DNA from: Pythium myriotylum
Lineage: Eukaryota; Oomycota; Peronosporomycetes; Pythiales; Pythiaceae
Assembly: GCA_023091665.1 (NCBI GenBank)
Contig: JALJCQ010000011.1
Coordinates: 434,001-498,000, forward strand
Reading direction: 5' to 3'
Length of the DNA: 64,000 nt
Shown: piece after piece, positions 51,940-63,961 of the stretch
How positions within the stretch are numbered: the stretch's first letter is position 1
Layout of the letters: each line of letters opens with the position of its first letter
The notes under the pieces: generated by a model
What the model saw: only the letters and a program-made list of their open reading frames with translations
Database searches by the model: none
What the model was told of the DNA's origin: nothing
Position numbers and translations under genes: made by a program

Positions 51940-52361
51940 GCGATGAAGTTTTCGAATGTATTCGGTTTGTTCATCTTTAATCGGTCCTGCGAGTATGCCT
52001 TGATAGCTGCCGTTGCGATCTACTCGGCGAGGGTTGGAGAATCAGGAGTTGCACCAAAAACCATGCAGTACGATCGAATAGCTCTATGTGCGCCACCTCG
52101 CATCACACGTTTCTGGGTGAATACTGTGCGGGACTGAGTCATAATAAGTTCAATTCAAGTTGCATTGCGAAGGTCTTGCGAGAGTTGCTCTATAAAGAGT
52201 CCATTGGTAATGGCAACTTTGGGGGGCTTCGTAGCACCCGCCTGAAGAGAGGTTTTGCAGTCTTCACATGCAAAAAACTGGGTGGGCCGACCAGATACTG
52301 GAATCCCATGTCGTGAAAGCACCCATCGGTGCATCTCCAGCAGCGCATCCCAGGGTACCAC
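51940..52361 (-). pseudogene. Helitron N-terminal (DUF6570-like) fragment
   Basis: On the minus strand: PWDALLEMHRWVLSRHGIP, then CEDCKTSLQ with PPKVAITNGLFIEQLSQDLRNAT. This resembles the Helitron-associated DUF6570 pattern C--C---L----P--A-aNGL--g-lp-eL--aT. A second piece in another frame, RGGAHRAIRSYCMVF, follows, as it does in that family. Frames are broken and no helicase or Rep part is attached. Confidence 0.5.
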
Positions 52362-53130
52362 GGTGTGGTATGGGCTCGAGAGCTAGTGTGCAAAGAGTGT
52401 GCGCAGCCGCGCGGTGGGAAAGCAAAGGAAACTGCTTGATGGTTCACGCCCAAGGTCGCAGCGTGTCCAGTCCGTACAAGCAGCGCGGTCGGAACCGGCG
52501 CAGTTGTCGTTCCTGCACCAGTCGCGATCGTTTGAGGCTCAGGCCCTGGTGGCCGAGAACGGGCATCGATTTCCGTACCGGCAAACACTGCAGCAGGAGT
52601 ACGAGCCCTCGCGCGAGTACGGTTCCCCACGCCAGCACGAGTACGGCTCCCCACACCAGTTTCAGTACGGTCAAACCCTTCACCACTCATACGAGCCCGT
52701 TCGTGAGTTCAGCCCTCAGCGAGTCGGAGATAACGTGCAGCACCTCTACGATCCGAACGGTCGAAGACCGTGGTAGCACAGCACGGCGTGGCCGGGAACG
52801 AATACGCTGTTGTATCCCCAGCCCAGCTTGCACAAAACGACCTTCATGCTCCAGCCATCACGACCGACAGCCATCCGGACGAGGAAGCACACGCACGGTC
52901 GTCAACTTCCAACGAGCGACCGGATTCTCGTTGGGACTGGTATGCGCTGCGGCATCCTCGCCAAGATGGAACTGGTTGGTCACACGCAACCGGAACAGGA
53001 ACACAAACAAGTTTGCGGGGTCGTCGTGGTCGGCCACCGCATGCGTCATCGGCACTCAGCTTCTGAAGGTACCGTTGCATGCTTGCTGTTTCATAGCCTC
53101 ATCGTATTTGATATTCTGAACTGACTTGAT
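52362..53130. other. Coding-like stretch with imperfect EYGSP-type repeats
   Basis: Plus-strand 52399-52776 encodes a Tyr/Gln/Arg-rich peptide with short repeats (EYEPSREYGS, HEYGSP, HSYEPVREFS). There is no convincing start or domain. The remainder shows overlapping low-quality frames. Confidence 0.3.
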
Positions 53131-53818
53131 GTGAAATCAGTGGTTACAGATTATGCAATATTTGAGGAAGTCGGTGCCTTCTCCACCAATTTATCGTCGT
53201 TGCTGCTCTCCATCCATCCGTCCACCGCCGTCGCCGACCTGTATATCATTCTGTTCCAATTTTCCGTGCGCGATGCTAAGCCGAGCGGCCTTCAGGCGCT
53301 TGTGTCTGCGTTACGTCGCCCGTCGCCAGGGCATGACAATCGCACCACCAACGATCATGGACCTGCGCGACTATCTGTGTCTAGGGTTCGCCGACTGACA
53401 AGTGTCCAATCCGTTCGACGAGTTCTCGAGATCGCATTCAGTGGTGAGCCCGTGCACTTCAACCGAGCTGCTGCTGCAAGCCTCATTCAAGAACTCGAAG
53501 CTGTGCTCGCAGGATGTATGGTATTTTTTGGCATTCAATTGATACACCTGAACACTGACTTATGATTGTCTGTGCAGACGGTGTGCGTGATGAGCAGGGC
53601 GTTGCCCCCACCGAAGGAGTATCCCACCACGTTGAAAATGGTACGGATAGCCCTGGTGCGCTGGCTCGACTCGTGGAAGCGTGCAGTTGATGTTGATCAG
53701 TCTGATGTCTCGCTGCACCAGCGAGAGCAACGCGAGGCTCGAGCCCGCCAACGACGTCGTGACCGCCGCAACAGTCAGCCTCCAGACACTCGTGCCGGTC
53801 GACGTCGACGTATCTGAG
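53131..53818 (+). CDS. Possible spliced hypothetical gene
   Basis: A plus-strand open stretch (53131-53515) with Ala-rich helices (AAAASLIQELEAVLAG) is followed by a plausible GT-AG intron (GTATGG at about 53517, TGTGCAG at about 53577) and a second stretch (GVRDEQGVAPTEGVSHHVENG). The start codon is not an ATG, and two frames compete in the first part, so the model is weak. No family recognised. Confidence 0.25.
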
Positions 53819-55696
53819 TCTCTGCTGAGAGGATGGAAGTAATAGAGGAACATGCCAACAATTCTTATATGTGAATCAGTATATGTGAATCCATGTTATC
53901 TTCTAGGGTAATCGTGCACGCAATGGATATGAATGGCAATTAGATCTAATCCAGCATACTTCACGTGTATTAGCATTATTCCACATTCTGTCCAAGCTGC
54001 AGCATACCATAGGCGTTGGCAACACCGGACCAACAGCATCACCACACGCACAACACGAGTCACGGCAGCGGCAACGCCGGACAACAACACGAGCCACGGC
54101 GGCGGCAGCACCGGACAGCACGACGAGCACACGAGTCACGGCGATGTGGGGGGGAAGAGGACGGAGACTGGCGCGCTCGCGATGGCCGGAAATTGTCGAG
54201 TCGAGGCGTTGCGAGATTGAGTGGTTGTGGCCCACTACTGGTGTGGACCACACCATGAGCTCGAACCCACCCCAACGGACCGATCATATGGTCGCTTGCC
54301 ACAGTCAGAAGAGTGGGATTTCGCTATGTTCTGACTCTATGTTGTTGTATGCTTCGTTCTAACTGCCGCATATTTCAGCATTTTTCTCTCTCACGAACCA
54401 CAATGTGGCGATCGGGACTGGCCTCAGGGACTACCGTTACCTAACTGACAGTCTCGACTTACGTGCGCGACAAGCATAGCGCGCAGGTGAGTCGATGTCG
54501 AACGGATGGGCGGACGAGCGACGAGCGGATGAACTTGCTGACGGGTGAGTGAAGCGGGTCGCGGCGTCAAGACCAACAAGTGCAAACAGATGTCATACTT
54601 GTGATAGAGGAGGGTAGGTTGTCGGAGCTGGTCACAGACGATGGTTGGTCGCTTGAGAGTTGCTTTGAAAAATGGGGAATGAATTCCTTCGTTACCAGTG
54701 CGCATGGCGGCTCCGAGCTAGTTTCGAAGCGCCCCCTTAGTGTCCTACGCTATCTTTCTTGGTTCCTAATGTTCATGACCTTCTTTCCCTTTTCATTCCA
54801 ATATATGCATATTTAAATCAAAACGGCCCCAGGTTCAAGAACCTGGGAGGGGGGGGGGGGGGGGGTATCCATTGAATTCAACCTGGTCCAGGGGTGAGTT
54901 CCGGTGAGCCATCCGAGGCATGAAGCCGGAGGGTGGGTGCCTCGAACCAGGTTGCGATTACGACTGTGGCCTTCTCCAAGCTGAAGTCACCTCGAAGAAC
55001 ACCACAGAGATCATAATCATGACAGTAGTCACATGGTTCTGCGACTCGAATGTATCCCTGGGTCACACGACGCTCGCACAGATTCTCATGACGCGTTGTC
55101 CAGTGAGTAACACAACACAGCAATCGACAAGGGCTACAGCGTATACGAGAGGGGTGGCTCTGTGACCGACATACTTGCCCGAATGCGTGAAGAACGACAG
55201 AATGGTGGATATCCAGAACTTGGTTAGATATCGTTGTATTTTCGATCGTGCATTTTTTCCTGGCTTATATACAGTATGTATGTTTTTTTTTACAGCAGGT
55301 ATCAAATCCTGCAGATGCTCAAACTATACATGTGAGCACCCATGCCGCTGTGCGTTCGCCACATTCAACACACACAGAGCCCGCACCATTCACACATTAT
55401 GGACTTCTTGGGCTGCGTTTTGACACTTTTGTAGTTGTTTTGCTTATCCGGGGGCGTCTCGGCGTCTTCGGCATTGGATGTAGAGCACCAGCTTCCATTG
55501 ATACTTTCCCATAGTGATGCTGGTGACGATAAGTGTGGCCTTTGTGCTGAGGTCGATGTCAATATCAAAGTGCGAGCCGCGGACTATGGTGCCTACCTAC
55601 CCCCTATTTCCGCTCTCCCGCTAAATTCCGAGCCGCACTAAGTTCGAATTTGAATATGCAAATTTATGTATATTTGTGACTCTTCGGGTGCAACAC
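53819..55696. other. Long spacer, low complexity, G-run
   Basis: No gene is supported. It holds ACACGAGTCACGGC-type imperfect repeats at 54040-54140, a run of 17 G at 54849-54865, and AT-rich stretches. Weak coding traces lack domains. Confidence 0.35.
54849..54865. repeat. Homopolymer G run (17 bp)
   Basis: Seventeen consecutive G, preceded by GGGA. A length error or polymorphism is likely here. Confidence 0.85.
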
Positions 55697-56900
55697 GCCA
55701 TCCACAACGCAACACAACTCGTGTGAGGATGAACCAGGACGAGTGCCGCCAGCGCCTTCACACTCTCCATGTTCGCGAGTTTCCTGCGTCGCTCAGTTAC
55801 TCCGAGAACGCAACGAGCACCACAAACTCGAAACTGTTCACTCTACCTGTTTACGTGTGGGTTCCAGAATGTGTAAGCGCGATGCGAAAGTGCCCAAAGT
55901 CGAGCTGTGTTTGCACACCTCAAATCAAAGGTTATGTACGACGTGAAGTTGAGGACTTGGAACATCGAGCTCTTTTACTCTACTGCAAGTATCGATGCAA
56001 ATCATGGAACGATATTCACTACCATTTGTGACGATTTCCTGAAGGCACAGCCACCTGAAACTCAAATGCGGCTTCCCTACGTTCTCACCCACAAGTCTGG
56101 CGTGCCCAGACAATTGATGATGACAATTCACGGTGGAATAATTTCTAGTAGAGGTCTGAGGTCCACATCGGATGGTATTGTTCGGTTGAGTCAAGCGCAC
56201 TTCCTATGGCCACGCTCGCTTTTGGGAGAACGAGTGCGCCAAGCCCGCGAAGATAACCTAAAGTTGATAGCGCCGATGCCCCCATCGCTCGAGCAGTACA
56301 TGGTGTTGCATCGAATGAGCGACCAGGAAACGCTCAGCCAAATGTGGTTGGCGTAGAGCGAAGTGTATAGCGACCTAAGTGAGATGGTGATGGATGATGC
56401 AGAGATCAAGAGACTCATTCGGATTGATCATTCTAGGAAGTCTACAAGGCATCCAAAGCAATGCAGCGGTTAGGGACAAAAGGACGGTGTCGGTAACTTC
56501 CAGTTGCTTCTCCTTGTTCAAAACGAATGCGGGCAAATTATTTGCGCGGGTGCTTACATCAGTTGAGAACGGCACTGAAACTGAAGCGGTTCTTGCAAAA
56601 CAAGTGCTTCCGCGAGTGAAAAATGCATCTGACGAACTTTATCTAGTCCCGACAATGCGTCGGTAGTTAAAGGTTTTCGGTGGGAAGGTGAAGGTCAAGC
56701 AAGACCTATTTCATGTCATTCAACGGTTTACGGACAAAATGCGTCTCGGGGCAGAGCGTAGTCGCGTCGTGAGGGAGCTATCCGCTGCTCTTTATGACAG
56801 CCAGCGCCAACTCCGTGATGCGTCAACAATGTGCACAAGCCGCAGCCGACAGTGCCAGGAGCAGCAATTTGTCATGCCCACGCACGGAGTGGGAGGATAG
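55697..56900 (+). pseudogene. DUF6729/RNase H-like transposon gene, degenerate
   Basis: The plus strand gives LPVYVWVPE, then CP-x-C-V with GYVRREVEDLEHRALLLYCKYRCKS. After a 2-nt loss near 56005 it continues GTIFTTICDDFLKAQPPETQMRLPYVLTHKSG. That order matches the zinc-containing DUF6729 domain. Further on, IKRLIRIDHSRKVYKA and, after more breaks, VKQDLFHVIQRFT resemble the RNase H-like part that follows DUF6729 in oomycete and other eukaryotic mobile genes. Stops and frameshifts at about 56005, 56356 and 56560 make it inactive. Confidence 0.55.
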
Positions 56901-57666
56901 CTTGCGAGTAACTTGCGCCAGATCGAGCGCGGGGGTCTCTTCATATCTGAGAATGTGCACACCGAGGACGGCCGTTCATCGAAGATTGTGTCGACCAGAC
57001 GGCTAGAGAGTGTTCACAGCGAACTGAAAAAAAGCGACTCGAGGAGCAAAGGGAGGAGACCTATATGATTGAATAATATTCTGGTACAAACGACGACATA
57101 GGTTTTGATTATGCCTGCTCGAATCTGCTCGAAATTGCTCGTGACTGGTCGACGGCAAGCTCCGGTATTCTGGAAGGCCCCGGACTCGGCCTCAAACCGA
57201 CTAGGACGCCCAGGCCCATGTCTCCCCGCGACACGCGGCCGACGAGTGGTGTGCTGGAAGGACGTGACGCTGTGGAGAAGTGGAGGCATGGAGCGTGACG
57301 AAGACTGTGCGTCTGTGTCTGTGTCTGTGTCTGTGTCTGTGTCTGTGTGTGTTTCTGCGTGTGCGTGTGCGTCTGTCTCGGCCTGTGACTGCGAGTGCGA
57401 GTGCAAGTGTGGGTGTGGGTGTGGGTGGGAGCGCGAGTGAGAGCGCGAGCGAGAGCGATAGCGAGGGCGAGAGCGATAGCGATAGCGAGATCCACGCGGG
57501 TGGTGCTGGAGGTGGCGTGTGGGGCGGCGGGTTGAGCGTGCGGGCGCTGTGTGTGTTGAAGGTGTCGAACGCAGAGAAGCATGGGTGCGCACGTGTAGTG
57601 TATTTGTGTGGGTTTTGTGTTGTCTTTGGGTGGGTGTGAAGTGGTCGTTCGCGCGTGGGGTCAATT

Positions 57667-57738
57667 GGTCTTATGGTGTAATGGTTAGCACTCTAGACTT
57701 TGAATCTAGCGATCCGGGTTCGAGTCCCGGTAGGACCT
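57667..57738 (+). tRNA. tRNA-Gln(UUG), unit 1
   Basis: 72 nt. The acceptor stem GGTCTTA/TAGGACC closes with one G-T pair; A box TGGTGTAATGG; anticodon stem CTAGA/TCTAG with loop CTTTGAA (anticodon TTG); B box GGTTCGAGTCC; discriminator T. A TTTTT pol III terminator follows at 57740-57744. No intron. Confidence 0.97.
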
Positions 57739-57877
57739 GTTTTTCGCGCGTTTCGGGACCGTTCAGAGGGCCATTGGACGCGCTGTTATGTGGAGAAGAC
57801 GCGTGTGTGCGTGTGTGGTTGTAGTTGTGTGCGTATAGCGCAGGAATTGTGTTTTGCGAGAGGCAGGTGTCATGTGT

Positions 57878-57949
57878 GGTCTTATGGTGTAATGGTTAGC
57901 ACTCTAGACTCTGAATCTAGCGATCCGGGTTCAAATCCCGGTAGGACCT
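57878..57949 (+). tRNA. tRNA-Gln(CUG), unit 1
   Basis: Same body as the UUG gene with loop CTCTGAA (anticodon CTG) and B box GGTTCAAATCC. Only TTT follows at once (57952-57954), so the terminator is weak. Confidence 0.96.
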
Positions 57950-58408
57950 CGTTTATGCCAAAATACACACCACAACATGCACCGACAACATCCATGTCTC
58001 GGCGAACACGCATCCGCTACGCTCCCTCTACGCCCACGGCTCGCTCACGGCTCGCTCACGGCCCGCTCACGGCCCGCTCACGGCCCGCTCCGCTCGCCTG
58101 TGGCCTCTTGCCCCTGACGCCACAGACGCGCGAGTATGCCACCACGCGGACCGCGTACTCACTCGACCACTCACCGCCGACGGCACATCGCCTGCCGTGC
58201 TGTCCTAGAAGGGTACCCCTCCTGTTCGCTCGGTCTCCACCTCTCCCAACCGCGTCCGCATGGGCCCACCGGTCCTCCACGCTGCCCACGATCTCCACCA
58301 TCTCCACGACCCTGGTGATCCCCAAGATCCCCGCGACCGCAACGGCTGCAAGCGGTCCCTGTAGGTAGCCTGAGTGTTGAGTTCAACCGGGTGGTGTGGC
58401 ATCTGGGA

Positions 58409-58455
58409 CTCGGCTCGGACTCGGACTCGGACTCGGACTCGGACTCGGACTCGGC
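58409..58455 (+). repeat. (TCGGAC)n hexamer tract in array unit
   Basis: About six or seven hexamers, repeated in each later unit at +1259 steps (about 59668, 60927, 62186, 63445). The first unit has only a single CGGACTCGG at 57181. Confidence 0.85.
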
Positions 58456-58925
58456 CTCAAACCGACTAGGACGCCCAGGCTCATGTCTCCCCGCGACACG
58501 CGGCCGACGAGTGGTGTGCTGGAAGGACGTGACGCTGTGGAGAAGTGGAGGCATGGAGCGTGACGAAGACTGTGCGTATGTGTCTGTGTCTGTGTCTGTG
58601 TCTGTGTGTGTTTCTGCGTGTGCGTGTGCGTCTGTCTCGGCCTGTGACTGCGAGTGCGAGTGCAAGTGTGGGTGTGGGTGTGGGTGGGAGCGCGAGTGAG
58701 AGCGCGAGCGAGAGCGATAGCGAGGGCGAGAGCGATAGCGATAGCGAGATCCACGCGGGTGGTGCTGGAGGTGGCGTGTGGGGCGGCGGGTTGAGCGTGC
58801 GGGCGCTGTGTGTGTTGAAGGTGTCGAACGCAGAGAAGCATGGGTGCGCACGTGTAGTGTATTTGTGTGGGTTTTGTGTTGTCTTTGGGTGGGTGTGAAG
58901 TGGTCGTTCGCGCGTGGGGTCAATT

Positions 58926-58997
58926 GGTCTTATGGTGTAATGGTTAGCACTCTAGACTTTGAATCTAGCGATCCGGGTTCGAGTCCCGGTAGGACCT
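58926..58997 (+). tRNA. tRNA-Gln(UUG), unit 2
   Basis: Identical to the unit 1 gene; TTTTT follows. Confidence 0.97.
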
Positions 58998-59136
58998 GTT
59001 TTTCGCGCGTTTCGGGACCGTTCAGAGGGCCATTGGACGCGCTGTTATGTGGAGAAGACGCGTGTGTGCGTGTGTGGTTGTAGTTGTGTGCGTATAGCGC
59101 AGGAATTGTGTTTTGCGAGAGGCAGGTGTCATGTGT

Positions 59137-59208
59137 GGTCTTATGGTGTAATGGTTAGCACTCTAGACTCTGAATCTAGCGATCCGGGTTCAAATCCCGG
59201 TAGGACCT
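59137..59208 (+). tRNA. tRNA-Gln(CUG), unit 2
   Basis: Identical to the unit 1 CUG gene. Confidence 0.96.
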
Positions 59209-60184
59209 CGTTTATGCCAAAATACACACCACAACATGCACCGACAACATCCATGTCTCGGCGAACACGCATCCGCTACGCTCCCTCTACGCCCACGGCT
59301 CGCTCACGGCTCGCTCACGGCCCGCTCACGGCCCGCTCACGGCCCGCTCCGCTCGCCTGTGGCCTCTTGCCCCTGACGCCACAGACGCGCGAGTATGCCA
59401 CCACGCGGACCGCGTACTCACTCGACCACTCACCGCCGACGGCACATCGCCTGCCGTGCTGTCCTAGAAGGGTACCCCTCCTGTTCGCTCGGTCTCCACC
59501 TCTCCCAACCGCGTCCGCATGGGCCCACCGGTCCTCCACGCTGCCCACGATCTCCACCATCTCCACGACCCTGGTGATCCCCAAGATCCCCGCGACCGCA
59601 ACGGCTGCAAGCGGTCCCTGTAGGTAGCCTGAGTGTTGAGTTCAACCGGGTGGTGTGGCATCTGGGACTCGGCTCGGACTCGGACTCGGACTCGGACTCG
59701 GACTCGGACTCGGCCTCAAACCGACTAGGACGCCCAGGCTCATGTCTCCCCGCGACACGCGGCCGACGAGTGGTGTGCTGGAAGGACGTGACGCTGTGGA
59801 GAAGTGGAGGCATGGAGCGTGACGAAGACTGTGCGTATGTGTCTGTGTCTGTGTCTGTGTCTGTGTGTGTTTCTGCGTGTGCGTGTGCGTCTGTCTCGGC
59901 CTGTGACTGCGAGTGCGAGTGCAAGTGTGGGTGTGGGTGTGGGTGGGAGCGCGAGTGAGAGCGCGAGCGAGAGCGATAGCGAGGGCGAGAGCGATAGCGA
60001 TAGCGAGATCCACGCGGGTGGTGCTGGAGGTGGCGTGTGGGGCGGCGGGTTGAGCGTGCGGGCGCTGTGTGTGTTGAAGGTGTCGAACGCAGAGAAGCAT
60101 GGGTGCGCACGTGTAGTGTATTTGTGTGGGTTTTGTGTTGTCTTTGGGTGGGTGTGAAGTGGTCGTTCGCGCGTGGGGTCAATT

Positions 60185-60256
60185 GGTCTTATGGTGTAAT
60201 GGTTAGCACTCTAGACTTTGAATCTAGCGATCCGGGTTCGAGTCCCGGTAGGACCT
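60185..60256 (+). tRNA. tRNA-Gln(UUG), unit 3
   Basis: Identical copy; TTTTT follows. Confidence 0.97.
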
Positions 60257-60395
60257 GTTTTTCGCGCGTTTCGGGACCGTTCAGAGGGCCATTGGACGCG
60301 CTGTTATGTGGAGAAGACGCGTGTGTGCGTGTGTGGTTGTAGTTGTGTGCGTATAGCGCAGGAATTGTGTTTTGCGAGAGGCAGGTGTCATGTGT

Positions 60396-60467
60396 GGTCT
60401 TATGGTGTAATGGTTAGCACTCTAGACTCTGAATCTAGCGATCCGGGTTCAAATCCCGGTAGGACCT
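60396..60467 (+). tRNA. tRNA-Gln(CUG), unit 3
   Basis: Identical copy of the CUG gene. Confidence 0.96.
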
Positions 60468-61443
60468 CGTTTATGCCAAAATACACACCACAACATGCAC
60501 CGACAACATCCATGTCTCGGCGAACACGCATCCGCTACGCTCCCTCTACGCCCACGGCTCGCTCACGGCTCGCTCACGGCCCGCTCACGGCCCGCTCACG
60601 GCCCGCTCCGCTCGCCTGTGGCCTCTTGCCCCTGACGCCACAGACGCGCGAGTATGCCACCACGCGGACCGCGTACTCACTCGACCACTCACCGCCGACG
60701 GCACATCGCCTGCCGTGCTGTCCTAGAAGGGTACCCCTCCTGTTCGCTCGGTCTCCACCTCTCCCAACCGCGTCCGCATGGGCCCACCGGTCCTCCACGC
60801 TGCCCACGATCTCCACCATCTCCACGACCCTGGTGATCCCCAAGATCCCCGCGACCGCAACGGCTGCAAGCGGTCCCTGTAGGTAGCCTGAGTGTTGAGT
60901 TCAACCGGGTGGTGTGGCATCTGGGACTCGGCTCGGACTCGGACTCGGACTCGGACTCGGACTCGGACTCGGCCTCAAACCGACTAGGACGCCCAGGCTC
61001 ATGTCTCCCCGCGACACGCGGCCGACGAGTGGTGTGCTGGAAGGACGTGACGCTGTGGAGAAGTGGAGGCATGGAGCGTGACGAAGACTGTGCGTATGTG
61101 TCTGTGTCTGTGTCTGTGTCTGTGTGTGTTTCTGCGTGTGCGTGTGCGTCTGTCTCGGCCTGTGACTGCGAGTGCGAGTGCAAGTGTGGGTGTGGGTGTG
61201 GGTGGGAGCGCGAGTGAGAGCGCGAGCGAGAGCGATAGCGAGGGCGAGAGCGATAGCGATAGCGAGATCCACGCGGGTGGTGCTGGAGGTGGCGTGTGGG
61301 GCGGCGGGTTGAGCGTGCGGGCGCTGTGTGTGTTGAAGGTGTCGAACGCAGAGAAGCATGGGTGCGCACGTGTAGTGTATTTGTGTGGGTTTTGTGTTGT
61401 CTTTGGGTGGGTGTGAAGTGGTCGTTCGCGCGTGGGGTCAATT

Positions 61444-61515
61444 GGTCTTATGGTGTAATGGTTAGCACTCTAGACTTTGAATCTAGCGATCCGGGTTCGA
61501 GTCCCGGTAGGACCT
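61444..61515 (+). tRNA. tRNA-Gln(UUG), unit 4
   Basis: Identical copy; TTTTT follows. Confidence 0.97.
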
Positions 61516-61654
61516 GTTTTTCGCGCGTTTCGGGACCGTTCAGAGGGCCATTGGACGCGCTGTTATGTGGAGAAGACGCGTGTGTGCGTGTGTGGTTGTA
61601 GTTGTGTGCGTATAGCGCAGGAATTGTGTTTTGCGAGAGGCAGGTGTCATGTGT

Positions 61655-61726
61655 GGTCTTATGGTGTAATGGTTAGCACTCTAGACTCTGAATCTAGCGA
61701 TCCGGGTTCAAATCCCGGTAGGACCT
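61655..61726 (+). tRNA. tRNA-Gln(CUG), unit 4
   Basis: Identical copy of the CUG gene. Confidence 0.96.
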
Positions 61727-62702
61727 CGTTTATGCCAAAACACACACCACAACATGCACCGACAACATCCATGTCTCGGCGAACACGCATCCGCTACGCT
61801 CCCTCTACGCCCACGGCTCGCTCACGGCTCGCTCACGGCCCGCTCACGGCCCGCTCACGGCCCGCTCCGCTCGCCTGTGGCCTCTTGCCCCTGACGCCAC
61901 AGACGCGCGAGTATGCCACCACGCGGACCGCGTACTCACTCGACCACTCACCGCCGACGGCACATCGCCTGCCGTGCTGTCCTAGAAGGGTACCCCTCCT
62001 GTTCGCTCGGTCTCCACCTCTCCCAACCGCGTCCGCATGGGCCCACCGGTCCTCCACGCTGCCCACGATCTCCACCATCTCCACGACCCTGGTGATCCCC
62101 AAGATCCCCGCGACCGCAACGGCTGCAAGCGGTCCCTGTAGGTAGCCTGAGTGTTGAGTTCAACCGGGTGGTGTGGCATCTGGGACTCGGCTCGGACTCG
62201 GACTCGGACTCGGACTCGGACTCGGACTCGGCCTCAAACCGACTAGGACGCCCAGGCTCATGTCTCCCCGCGACACGCGGCCGACGAGTGGTGTGCTGGA
62301 AGGACGTGACGCTGTGGAGAAGTGGAGGCATGGAGCGTGACGAAGACTGTGCGTATGTGTCTGTGTCTGTGTCTGTGTCTGTGTGTGTTTCTGCGTGTGC
62401 GTGTGCGTCTGTCTCGGCCTGTGACTGCGAGTGCGAGTGCAAGTGTGGGTGTGGGTGTGGGTGGGAGCGCGAGTGAGAGCGCGAGCGAGAGCGATAGCGA
62501 GGGCGAGAGCGATAGCGATAGCGAGATCCACGCGGGTGGTGCTGGAGGTGGCGTGTGGGGCGGCGGGTTGAGCGTGCGGGCGCTGTGTGTGTTGAAGGTG
62601 TCGAACGCAGAGAAGCATGGGTGCGCACGTGTAGTGTATTTGTGTGGGTTTTGTGTTGTCTTTGGGTGGGTGTGAAGTGGTCGTTCGCGCGTGGGGTCAA
62701 TT

Positions 62703-62774
62703 GGTCTTATGGTGTAATGGTTAGCACTCTAGACTTTGAATCTAGCGATCCGGGTTCGAGTCCCGGTAGGACCT
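62703..62774 (+). tRNA. tRNA-Gln(UUG), unit 5
   Basis: Identical copy; TTTTT follows. Confidence 0.97.
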
Positions 62775-62913
62775 GTTTTTCGCGCGTTTCGGGACCGTTC
62801 AGAGGGCCATTGGACGCGCTGTTATGTGGAGAAGACGCGTGTGTGCGTGTGTGGTTGTAGTTGTGTGCGTATAGCGCAGGAATTGTGTTTTGCGAGAGGC
62901 AGGTGTCATGTGT

Positions 62914-62985
62914 GGTCTTATGGTGTAATGGTTAGCACTCTAGACTCTGAATCTAGCGATCCGGGTTCAAATCCCGGTAGGACCT
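62914..62985 (+). tRNA. tRNA-Gln(CUG), unit 5
   Basis: Identical copy of the CUG gene. Confidence 0.96.
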
Positions 62986-63961
62986 CGTTTATGCCAAAAC
63001 ACACACCACAACATGCACCGACAACATCCATGTCTCGGCGAACACGCATCCGCTACGCTCCCTCTACGCCCACGGCTCGCTCACGGCTCGCTCACGGCCC
63101 GCTCACGGCCCGCTCACGGCCCGCTCCGCTCGCCTGTGGCCTCTTGCCCCTGACGCCACAGACGCGCGAGTATGCCACCACGCGGACCGCGTACTCACTC
63201 GACCACTCACCGCCGACGGCACATCGCCTGCCGTGCTGTCCTAGAAGGGTACCCCTCCTGTTCGCTCGGTCTCCACCTCTCCCAACCGCGTCCGCATGGG
63301 CCCACCGGTCCTCCACGCTGCCCACGATCTCCACCATCTCCACGACCCTGGTGATCCCCAAGATCCCCGCGACCGCAACGGCTGCAAGCGGTCCCTGTAG
63401 GTAGCCTGAGTGTTGAGTTCAACCGGGTGGTGTGGCATCTGGGACTCGGCTCGGACTCGGACTCGGACTCGGACTCGGACTCGGACTCGGCCTCAAACCG
63501 ACTAGGACGCCCAGGCTCATGTCTCCCCGCGACACGCGGCCGACGAGTGGTGTGCTGGAAGGACGTGACGCTGTGGAGAAGTGGAGGCATGGAGCGTGAC
63601 GAAGACTGTGCGTATGTGTCTGTGTCTGTGTCTGTGTCTGTGTGTGTTTCTGCGTGTGCGTGTGCGTCTGTCTCGGCCTGTGACTGCGAGTGCGAGTGCA
63701 AGTGTGGGTGTGGGTGTGGGTGGGAGCGCGAGTGAGAGCGCGAGCGAGAGCGATAGCGAGGGCGAGAGCGATAGCGATAGCGAGATCCACGCGGGTGGTG
63801 CTGGAGGTGGCGTGTGGGGCGGCGGGTTGAGCGTGCGGGCGCTGTGTGTGTTGAAGGTGTCGAACGCAGAGAAGCATGGGTGCGCACGTGTAGTGTATTT
63901 GTGTGGGTTTTGTGTTGTCTTTGGGTGGGTGTGAAGTGGTCGTTCGCGCGTGGGGTCAATT

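Noticed and set aside
57667..63960. Repeated frames of 100-250 codons on both strands of the tRNA array
   Set aside because: They run through the tRNA genes and simple repeats, recur only because the unit recurs, and show no domain or sensible composition.
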